50,078 bases of DNA from Prevotella sp. (GTDB taxonomy: Bacteria; Bacteroidota; Bacteroidia; Bacteroidales; Bacteroidaceae). Positions 8,401 to 16,400 of the stretch are shown here, piece after piece. A program made the position numbers and the translations under genes. The notes below the pieces were generated by a model. That model was not told the DNA's origin and made no database searches. It saw only the letters and a list, made by a program, of their open reading frames with translations. The stretch is from contig JAFSNR010000188.1 in the NCBI GenBank assembly GCA_017443345.1, forward strand, positions 1 to 50,078. Reading direction: 5' to 3'. Positions within the stretch are counted from its first letter, which is position 1, and each line of letters starts with the position of its first letter.

Positions 8401-8496
8401 ATGGCACTTTAAGTTAAAGCAGTAGAAAATAAATATAAATTCAGCAAGGCCTTCACCAAAAGCGGTGAAAACGGCGGGTTTGACCTCGGAAGCTAA
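8401..8496 (+). pseudogene. HU-family gene remnant with internal deletion and nonsense codon
   Basis: The frame reads MAL, then a TAA stop at codon 4 (8410-8412), then VKAVENKYKFSKA, and then jumps in frame to FTKSGENGGFDLGS and a TAA at 8494-8496. The first block matches the N-terminus, and the second the last 14 residues, of the HU protein at the right end of the window (VKAVEKKVKFSKT ... FTKSGESGGFDLGN). About 210 codons between are gone. In the intact copy both edges of the deletion carry an SKT-coding agyaagacc sequence, so the loss fits recombination between 9-bp direct repeats. A strong hairpin follows. Confidence 0.8.
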
Positions 8497-8500
8497 GGCG

Positions 8501-8537
8501 AAATCTCACAACGGGGACAATCCCCGTTGTGAGATTT
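8501..8537. terminator. bidirectional terminator hairpin
   Basis: A perfect 17-bp stem (8501-8517 with 8521-8537) around the 3-nt loop caa, with A3/T3 ends. It sits just after the lactate permease stop on the minus strand and after the HU remnant on the plus strand, and can serve both. Confidence 0.75.
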
Positions 8538-8542
8538 GGTGT

Positions 8543-10147
8543 TTAGATGACGTGGAGGCCGAGGAAGACCATCAGGCCGTTCATCAGGATCCAGAAGATG
8601 GCGAATGGCATGGTCTTACGCATGATATCACCATCCTGACCCTCCATGTCGCAGGCGGCTGTAGCGATGGCAATAGACTGCGGAGAAAGCAACTTACCAC
8701 CCTCAGAACCGGCACAGTTGGCAGCTGCGAGCCAGTTGGTCTCACTACCACTGACACCGAAGAAAGTGCCCTGGTTCACGAGTCCGAGGTCGGCAGCGGC
8801 CGTAGCCTGCAGCTTACCGAAGAGAATGTTGGCATTCGTAGCCGAACCCGTCACGAAGGTTCCGATAGAACCAATCAGCGGAGCGAAGAACGGGAAGGCA
8901 GCGCCAGTGAGCAGTACGAGGCCCTTGGCAATATCGTTGGTCATACCAGTATTGTTCATCAGCATAGCCATAGCCACCAAGCAGCAGATAGTAACAACGG
9001 TCTTCTGCAGGTTGATAGTGGTCTTGGCCAACAGTTTCATCAAGCGGCCAATGCTCATACCCTGGATCAGACCACCAATCACAGCACCCAAGAAGATCAT
9101 CAGACCAGCATTCGACAACCAGCCGAACTTGAAGGTGTTGCCAATGACGGGCAGGTCGAACTTGGTTACCAACGTGCTGTTGAGCAGTTCGTTGATGGGA
9201 GGAACGATCTTGCTGCTAATCAGGATGAAGAAGATAATCAAACCATAGACACTCCAGGCCTTGAGGGTCTTCACGGTGCCGAACTGTTTCTTCTCGACCT
9301 TCACTTCGTCGGTAGGATTCTCTTCCTTGATAAAGAGCTTGTTGTAGATGAGCATCGCGATGATGGCTGCTACGGAACCAAGGATGGCGGGAGTCTCAGG
9401 ACCAATGAAGTGAGCGCAGCAGAACTGCACGATAATAGAGAAGGTACCCACGAAAAGGGCGATGGTGATGTTCTTCACAATCTTCGTACGATCGGTCATC
9501 ATCAGGATGAGGAACGGGGTGATGAAGAACATCAGCGAGAGCTGCAATATAATAAAGGTGGCCACCTCACACAGCTCCTCAGGCGTAGCCACACCACTGG
9601 CAGCTACCTGATTGGCCAGTGTCGTAGCAGGCAGACCCACGGCACCGAAGCCTACGGCAACGGTATTGGCCACCAGACAGATCACGGCTGAGAACATCGG
9701 CTTGAAGCCCAGTCCGATCAGGATGGCAGCAGGGATGGCTACAGCGGTTCCGAAACCAGCCATACCTTCGAGCACACCTCCAAGGCCCCAAGTCAGCAGC
9801 AGAACGAGCAGTCCCTTGTCGGAGGTCATCTGGATGAACTGTGTCTTGATGGTCTCAATCTCCTTCGTCTCGCAAAGAATGTTGTAGCTGAAGATGGCGC
9901 AGATGATGATCAGGATAATCGGGAAGCAGGCCTTCAGGAATCCCTCGATGACTGACCAGAGGGTAATGCCAAAGATGGAAACGCCAGCATACTTCTCTGG
10001 AATGATACCCATGGCGGGCACAGCAAACAGAGCCAGAAGAACAGTTACAATAAGAGTGATCACCGCACTCTTATAACCAGATACTTTGAAGCCCATCATC
10101 AGGACAATGAGCAACACAATTGGGATAACAGAAATGAGAGCTGTCAT
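8543..10147 (-). CDS. lctP: L-lactate permease (LctP family)
   Basis: This 534-residue inner-membrane transporter takes up lactate (and possibly glycolate) with protons. The protein is hydrophobic throughout, with about 12-14 membrane segments. It carries the family's conserved stretches GGVLEGMAGFGTAVAIPAAI and NTVAVGFGAVGLPA, and a C-terminal GSATNANILFGKLQ / GSEGGKLLSPQ region typical of LctP. Length is normal. It is transcribed divergently from a fused lactate dehydrogenase (10370), a pairing that supports the substrate. The -7 box is at 10214-10221 and a strong hairpin ends the unit. Confidence 0.92.
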   Translation of the reverse strand: MTALISVIPIVLLIVLMMGFKVSGYKSAVITLIVTVLLALFAVPAMGIIPEKYAGVSIFGITLWSVIEGFLKACFPIILIIICAIFSYNILCETKEIETIKTQFIQMTSDKGLLVLLLTWGLGGVLEGMAGFGTAVAIPAAILIGLGFKPMFSAVICLVANTVAVGFGAVGLPATTLANQVAASGVATPEELCEVATFIILQLSLMFFITPFLILMMTDRTKIVKNITIALFVGTFSIIVQFCCAHFIGPETPAILGSVAAIIAMLIYNKLFIKEENPTDEVKVEKKQFGTVKTLKAWSVYGLIIFFILISSKIVPPINELLNSTLVTKFDLPVIGNTFKFGWLSNAGLMIFLGAVIGGLIQGMSIGRLMKLLAKTTINLQKTVVTICCLVAMAMLMNNTGMTNDIAKGLVLLTGAAFPFFAPLIGSIGTFVTGSATNANILFGKLQATAAADLGLVNQGTFFGVSGSETNWLAAANCAGSEGGKLLSPQSIAIATAACDMEGQDGDIMRKTMPFAIFWILMNGLMVFLGLHVI

Positions 10148-10213
10148 AGGTTTGAATATTTATTTGTTTATTACTTAATAATGTTCTTAGTTATTCAAAT
10201 TCACGATTTTCGG

Positions 10214-10221
10214 CAAATTTA
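10214..10221 (-). promoter_or_regulatory. lctP promoter -7 element
   Basis: TAAATTTG on the minus strand (caaattta on plus), about 67 bp upstream of the lctP ATG. It lies back to back with the dehydrogenase promoter at 10318-10325, leaving about 95 bp between the two boxes for shared control. Confidence 0.45.
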
Positions 10222-10317
10222 CGAAGAATCTGCGAGATAACAACATTATTTTAGTGAAAAAAACAAAAATGGCAGAAAACTATATCTTTTTTGTCATCTC
10301 TATTCATTTTATTTTCG

Positions 10318-10325
10318 TATCTTTG
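10318..10325 (+). promoter_or_regulatory. lactate dehydrogenase promoter -7 element
   Basis: TATCTTTG at 10318-10325, predicted start near 10332. This places the ATG at 10337 almost on the start site and favours the ATG at 10370 as the translation start. Confidence 0.55.
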
Positions 10326-10369
10326 CCCCAAAGTAAATGTGTAGTATAACAAAAAACCTATATAGCCCT

Positions 10370-13300
10370 ATGATGAATCAATTTCTTACCGACCTCAGAC
10401 AATTTATGCCGTCTGACCGTATTTACACCGATGAACTTCGTACCCTCGGATGGGGAACTGACGCCAGTTTCTATCGTCAGATACCCAAAGTTGTTCTTCG
10501 CAGCGATGGCGAAGCCGAGATTTCAAAGATTGTCCGCCTCTGCCAGAAATACAAGCTGCCCTTCACTTTCCGTGCAGCAGGTACATCACTTTCCGGACAG
10601 AGTTGTACAGACAGTGTGCTGATCGTTGCCGGCAAGCACTGGGAGAAATATGAGATAGGTCCCAATCAGGATACCATCAGGTTGCAGCCAGGTATCGTGG
10701 GTGCGAGAGTGAATGAAATCCTGAAACCCTACAAACGTGTGTTCCCACCCGATCCAGCTTCGATTGGTTCAGCGATGGTGGGTGGTATCGTCATCAACAA
10801 CGCCTCGGGTATGAACTGCGGTGTTCATGCCAATAGCGACCGTATGATGGTGTCGGCACGTATCATTCTGACTGATGGTACTGTACTCGATACGGGTGAC
10901 GAAAAGAGTAAGGAGGCCTTCCGCAAGAGTCATCCGGAGTTTATCAAGAAGATTGAAGCCTTGCGCGACAAGGTAAGAGCCGATGAAGCGCTGGTCTCGC
11001 GCATACGTACCAAATATAGTATTAAGAACGTGACAGGTCTTAACCTCCGTCCGCTCATTGCCTACGATGATCCGTTTGACATCATTGCCCATTCGATGGT
11101 AGGTTCTGAGGGTACGCTCGCCTTCCTCTCAGAGGTAACGATGAAGACGCTTTATGACTATCCATTCAAGGCTTCAGCCATGCTCTATTTCTACACGATG
11201 AAGGAGAGTTGCGAGGCGGTTGTAGCCATGAAGAAGATGAAGGCCGGCGAGGAAGACTTGAAGATGAGTGCCGAGAATCTCGTCGTGAAGAGTGCCGAGA
11301 TGCTCGACTACATGTCGCTGAATTCTGTGGATGATCCCGTATTCCTGCAGTACAAGAAAGATGTGGATGCCGGTAAGATTCCAGGTGTGGAGCCTGGCGA
11401 CTATCACAACCTCACAGCTATCCTCACGGAGACCAAGGGCATCACCCACGAGCAGCTGCTTGAAAAGATTGATAAGATCAAAGAGTGCTTAGGACAGTTC
11501 AAGCTCTATATCCCTGCCGAGTTTACCGAGGATCCTAAGATCTACGGCAAATACTGGGCTATCCGTTCAGGTATTTTCCCCAGTGTAGGTGGTACGCGTC
11601 CTATCGGTACCTCGTGTCTCATCGAGGATGTGGCTTTCCCCATCGAGTCGCTGCCTGAGGCAACGGTGAAGCTGCAGAAACTGATTGCCGACCACGGCTA
11701 CGATGATGCTTGTATCTACGGACATGCTTTCGAGGGGAACTACCACTTCATCCTGAACCAGAGCTTTGCCGACGAGCATGAGGTGGCTCGCTATGCTGAG
11801 ATGATGCGCGATGTGGCGAAGCTGGTCGTTGAGGAATATGACGGTTCGCTGAAGGCTGAGCACGGTACAGGTCGCAACATGGCGCCCTTTGTGAAATATG
11901 AGTGGCGTGAGCCTGCCTATGAGGTTATGAAGGAGCTGAAGGCTATTTTCGATCCTGAGGGATTGTTGAATCAGGGTGTGATCTTCAACGATGATCCTGA
12001 GTGCTTCATCAAGTGTCTGAAGCCGCTGCCTGTGCTCGACTTCGATTTCGCAAGCGTGCCTGACGGTGGCCACTATCTGATGGATCCCTCGCTCTCAACA
12101 GCCAAGGAAACCATCGAGCAGGTAAAGCGTGCCAACAAGTGTATCGAGTGCGGCTTCTGCGAGGTGAACTGTATGTCGTGCGGTCTTACTCTGTCTTCGA
12201 GAATGCGTATCGCTGTTCAGCGTGAGATTAGTGAGCTGGAGACTACCGGCAAGAATCCTGAACGCGTCGCAACGCTGAAGAAGCAATATAAGTATTATGG
12301 TGATCAGACATGTGCGACAGACGGTCTTTGCTCGACATCTTGTCCGATGAAGATCAATACGGGTGAGCTGACGCATATCATCCGCCAGATGGATATGAAC
12401 AATAATGCTGCCGGCTACAAGATAGGTGAATTCGCTGCTAATCACATGGCAGGTATCAAGTCGGGACTACGCGTCGTGCTTGATGTGGCACACTTCGGAC
12501 ATATCACACTTGGTCCTACGCTGATGACGCATGTCTGTCGGACGATGAACAAGATGGGGCTGCCGCTCTGGACGACTGCTATGCCCAAGAAGCATCGTCA
12601 GCCCAAGAAGAGCGATCTCACCCAGTTCATTATCGAAAAATCCATCCCTCAGAAAGAAGGTGAGCACTTGCCATTGAAGGTGGTTTACTTCCCCAGCTGT
12701 ATCAACCAGACGATGGGACAGTCGAAGTTCCATGGGAAGAAGCACGACCTGGTGGATGAGGTGATCCAGCTTTGTGCCAAGGCTGGCTACGAAGTGATCT
12801 TCCCTGAAGGTATGGAGCGTATGTGCTGCGGACAGATCTGGGAGTCAAAGGGTATGCTCGATATCGCCGACCGCAAGAGTGCCGAATTGGAAAAGGCGCT
12901 TTGGACGGCATCGGAACAGGGTAAGTATCCTGTGCTCTGTGCGCAGAGTCCCTGTCTGCACCGTATGAAGAAGGTAATGAAGAAGATGAAGCTCTACGAG
13001 CCTGCTGAGTTTATCTTGAAGTATCTGGCACCTCGTCTTGACTTCCATCCGATAGATCGTCACATCGCTTTGCATCTTACCTGTTCTACGCGTCAGATGG
13101 GTGTAGCCGACGATCTGATTGCGCTCGCCAAGATGTGTTCGAACAACGTCTATCTGCCAGAGGGCGTAGGCTGCTGCGGATTCGCTGGCGACAGAGGATT
13201 CACATTCCCTGAGCTCAATAAGTATGGCTTGCGTAAGTTGCGTCCACAGATCGAGAAGAACCACATCGAGGTGGGCTACTCGAACAGCCGAACCTGCGAG

Positions 13301-13384
13301 ATCGGACTCGAGTCGAATACGGGCATTCCGTATATGAACATCGTCTATCTCGTTCACGAGTGTACCACACCTAAAAAGGCATAA
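10370..13384 (+). CDS. FAD-linked and Fe-S oxidoreductase, probable D-lactate dehydrogenase
   Basis: This is a membrane-associated 2-hydroxyacid dehydrogenase (GlcD part fused to a GlpC-like part) that oxidises lactate or glycolate and passes electrons to quinone. The N-terminal half has an FAD-binding PCMH fold (PFTFRAAGTSLSGQS, VGGIVINNASGMNCG) and the FAD-linked oxidase C domain with HGTGRN. Next come two Cys clusters for 4Fe-4S centres (CIECGFCEVNC and CATDGLCSTSCP). Two CCG domains end the protein (MCCGQ, GCCGFAG). Its 1004 residues fit the fused family. I chose ATG 10370 over 10337 because the latter lies almost on the predicted transcription start. The lactate permease is divergent. 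D- versus L-lactate specificity is inferred from the family. Confidence 0.88.
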   Translation: MMNQFLTDLRQFMPSDRIYTDELRTLGWGTDASFYRQIPKVVLRSDGEAEISKIVRLCQKYKLPFTFRAAGTSLSGQSCTDSVLIVAGKHWEKYEIGPNQDTIRLQPGIVGARVNEILKPYKRVFPPDPASIGSAMVGGIVINNASGMNCGVHANSDRMMVSARIILTDGTVLDTGDEKSKEAFRKSHPEFIKKIEALRDKVRADEALVSRIRTKYSIKNVTGLNLRPLIAYDDPFDIIAHSMVGSEGTLAFLSEVTMKTLYDYPFKASAMLYFYTMKESCEAVVAMKKMKAGEEDLKMSAENLVVKSAEMLDYMSLNSVDDPVFLQYKKDVDAGKIPGVEPGDYHNLTAILTETKGITHEQLLEKIDKIKECLGQFKLYIPAEFTEDPKIYGKYWAIRSGIFPSVGGTRPIGTSCLIEDVAFPIESLPEATVKLQKLIADHGYDDACIYGHAFEGNYHFILNQSFADEHEVARYAEMMRDVAKLVVEEYDGSLKAEHGTGRNMAPFVKYEWREPAYEVMKELKAIFDPEGLLNQGVIFNDDPECFIKCLKPLPVLDFDFASVPDGGHYLMDPSLSTAKETIEQVKRANKCIECGFCEVNCMSCGLTLSSRMRIAVQREISELETTGKNPERVATLKKQYKYYGDQTCATDGLCSTSCPMKINTGELTHIIRQMDMNNNAAGYKIGEFAANHMAGIKSGLRVVLDVAHFGHITLGPTLMTHVCRTMNKMGLPLWTTAMPKKHRQPKKSDLTQFIIEKSIPQKEGEHLPLKVVYFPSCINQTMGQSKFHGKKHDLVDEVIQLCAKAGYEVIFPEGMERMCCGQIWESKGMLDIADRKSAELEKALWTASEQGKYPVLCAQSPCLHRMKKVMKKMKLYEPAEFILKYLAPRLDFHPIDRHIALHLTCSTRQMGVADDLIALAKMCSNNVYLPEGVGCCGFAGDRGFTFPELNKYGLRKLRPQIEKNHIEVGYSNSRTCEIGLESNTGIPYMNIVYLVHECTTPKKA

Positions 13385-13393
13385 GGCATCAAG

Positions 13394-13424
13394 TCATCCC
13401 CGCCAACTGGCGGGGATGATTCTT
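13394..13424. terminator. bidirectional terminator between convergent genes
   Basis: An 11-bp perfect stem, tcatccccgcc (13394-13404) with ggcggggatga (13409-13419), loop aact, followed by TTCTTTTA. It serves the dehydrogenase on the plus strand and the polygalacturonase fusion on the minus strand. Confidence 0.7.
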
Positions 13425-16400
13425 TTATTGCATTCTTTGGAAACCTTCCCAGCGAACGTTCCAAGTGCCGTTTTGGGGGAAGCCGGGATTGAGGGGAATG
13501 GTACAGCCGTCCCATCCAGCACACATCATGGCAATCGCTGTGAGCAGGGCACCATTACCTGGGAGGTAGATGCGCAGACGATCGGGTGTCTGGAAGTTGT
13601 GGCCGTTCTTGAGCCATGTGTTTTTCTGCGTGTTGATGAGTAGGGCATTAAGGGCTGTTTCTGGATCGCCTAAACGGGCTGCTGTCATAGCTATCATGCC
13701 GTAGTCCCATCCCCATGTGGTCTGCCAGTTCCAGTTCTCCATCACCCAGTCGAGGTTTTTCTTCATCTTCTCTTGATCATATAACAAGGTATAGGGCACA
13801 TGCTGGCTGGGTAACAAGCCGCAGGCTCCCAGGACAGCAGGATGGTCATTGCGACATTTCTCATAGAAAGTCTCCATCTTCTTGGCTGGTGCTTCGACAG
13901 GCTTAGCAACCGTGTCGAAAGGATCGAAGGCTTCAGATGTGATGGCTTCGCTTTTGGGGATGCCTGCCGTATAGATGCCGTCAGCCTCGGGTAAGGGGGA
14001 GAGTGTGTTGACGATGTCGTCCCAGAGGGCGATACGCTCCTTGCCCTGACGCTCACGCCATCGATTAGCCACACTGAGTCCATACTGCCAATAGGCCAGT
14101 TCGAAAGGCTGGTTGTATGAGATGTCCTTAGTGATGGATTCCTGCATGGCGGTGGCACCTCGAAGTTGATAACGGCCTGAACGTTTGTCGAAGGTGACAA
14201 AGTCGGCCATGAACTCAGCGGTGGCTTCCACCTGTTCACCATAGGTCTTCAGGGTCTCTGCGGTAGGGTTGGCTCGGTACATCTCCTCAGCCAGATAGAT
14301 GTAGTGGGGCTGTTGCCAGATGAGGAAAGAACCTGTGTTCGACGGGGCTTCACCTGCCCAGGGGTCAGTCATTTTCATCCAACGGACCCCCTTGAACCCC
14401 TGGCGCTCTGCAATCTGTCGGGCAACGGGGTAGGCTGTCTGGTTATACCATGTCAGGATCTGTTCAACGACCTCAGGGCGATTCCATAGGGCGAAGTCAG
14501 TGACGTGCCACCAGGTCATCTCCAGATGGGGTCGTCCGAACCAGGTGTTATAGGTCAGGCCGCTCTCTTGTGGCGGCATGTTGTTGGCGCAGTTGATCTG
14601 CGTGAGATACTGTGAGAGGACGACGCGTCGCTCCAGTTCCTTGGCACGGGTGTCGGTACACTGTGAAAAATCGGCGATGGCACCCGTGTTCCACCAACGG
14701 TTCCAGTGGCGCAAGGTCTGCTTGTGATACTGGTCGTACTCAAACCTAGTGGTTAGTGGTGAGGGGTGAGGGGTTAGAGAATACTCTGCGGATAACGTTA
14801 TTATATCGTCGGTGGTAGAGAGTTCGAAATGGTGGGAGCCACGCTCCTCCAAGGTGGCTTCGCCTTCCCATTGCAACAGCACGTAGTAGGTGGTCTCGTC
14901 GAGGGTTCGCTCGATGAGGGCGTTGTGATCGTTCTGATAGATGATCTCGGATTGATGACGCTCAGGTTTTGTCCAGTCGTTGGCATCGTCGGCATGTTTA
15001 CCGGTGGGGTAGGAGAAACGCAGCGTCACTGTGGCACGCTGGTCTTTCAGCAGGTTGCTCTTGATTCTGGCATATAGGGCATCCTTGGCAGGATGGACGC
15101 CAGTGGTGACTTCCACCGTCTCGCCATCAGCCTTGAAGGTGGATTCGATCTCGCCATCCCACAGTTTCTGCTCCTGACGGATGGAGGTGAGTGCGTTCAG
15201 GGGAATCTGGCGCCCTTCAGAGTCCTTGAGTGAAAGGCCGATGGTGCCGAGGTTCAGACGATGGGGATTCTCGCGGAAATACGCTGTTGCCTCCTTGTGG
15301 CGACCATCTTCTGCTTTCTTATATTCGACGGCGTAAATTTCCTGATGACCGTGTCCGAAGTCGAAGCTCTTCTCGCTTTCTGAGGGTGTCAGACCATTGG
15401 TGTTTTCGAACTTATGCCATCCCCAGTCTGACATGGTGTTCAGGGGCACACCTGCCCCATATTCAAAAGGGAACGACTGCAGGCCTGTGACGTCGACAGT
15501 AGCGGCCATATGTCCGTTTCCGACAGAGAGGGAGGCCAGATGGTCGGCCTCGGTGATGACGGGGTGGTTCCTAACTACAACAGCGTGACGGTCTATAGAG
15601 GCCGTCACGTTGCTGATGTTATATCCTAATTTCTCTATCTCGAGCGAGGCCCAGATGAAAGGACCTACACCTTTGGCGTCGTTGTCGCGGATCGGTTCGC
15701 TGATGTAGTATTCAAAGGATCCATCTCGCCGTTTGTTCTCCTTGACGTTGGGTGCCGCCTTCAGCACCTTCGCACTGACACCCGGACCGAGTCCTGCCAC
15801 CTCACAGCATTGCGTCAGTGAGATGGTCTTGTCGGCATTCACACGGATGAAGTTCTTGATGATGCCCTGATAGGCCCTGATGCCTGCGTCACGATATTTG
15901 GTGCCGAGGTAGCCTTTGTTGTAGGCTTTCAGCATGACGTAGGCGAACATCGAGGAACAGGTAGACTCCAGATAGTTACCCTCGCGGCCAGGCTCGTCCA
16001 TCACCTGGTACCAGACGCCACTCTCCTTGTCCTGCCACTTGATGACAGCATCGAGGTCTTTCTGCAACAAGTCGATGACCTCCGAGCGACGGGCATAGTC
16101 CTCAGGTAGCACGTCGAGCAGTTCGATGAGTGCCATCGAGTACCAGCCCTGGGCACGTCCCCAGCAGTGCTGCGTCTGACCAGTTTCCTTATCGGCCCAG
16201 AACATCTCCTTGGTCTCGTCCCAGGCATGACGGTTCAGACCCGTCTTGGGGTCGAAAGTACGCTTGTAGGTGACACTGATCTGGTCGACGGCGTCGTCGT
16301 AGATTTTCTTGGCATCCTTGGCCTTGAGCAGGTCGCGTGCCGTCATCGTGTAGAAGGGCAGTCCCATGAAGATGCCGTCGAGCCACACCTGGTAGCTGTA

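Larger units (their letters stand above)
8057..8446 (+). repeat. inverted repeat copy A (HU promoter, leader and first codons)
   Basis: Read on the plus strand, 8057-8446 matches the reverse complement of about 49690-50078 with only scattered substitutions. It covers the AT-rich palindrome, the promoter, the tandem-repeat leader and the first 16 codons of a HU gene. The two copies flank about 41 kb in inverted orientation. Conservation is stronger in the leader around 8290-8330 than in the coding start. Confidence 0.85.

Noticed and set aside
8465-9691. Plus-strand open frame of 408 codons antisense to the lactate permease
   Set aside because: His/Gly/Glu-rich, low-complexity translation typical of the shadow of a hydrophobic gene. 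It begins inside the HU remnant, has no promoter or ribosome site, and the minus-strand permease is unambiguous.
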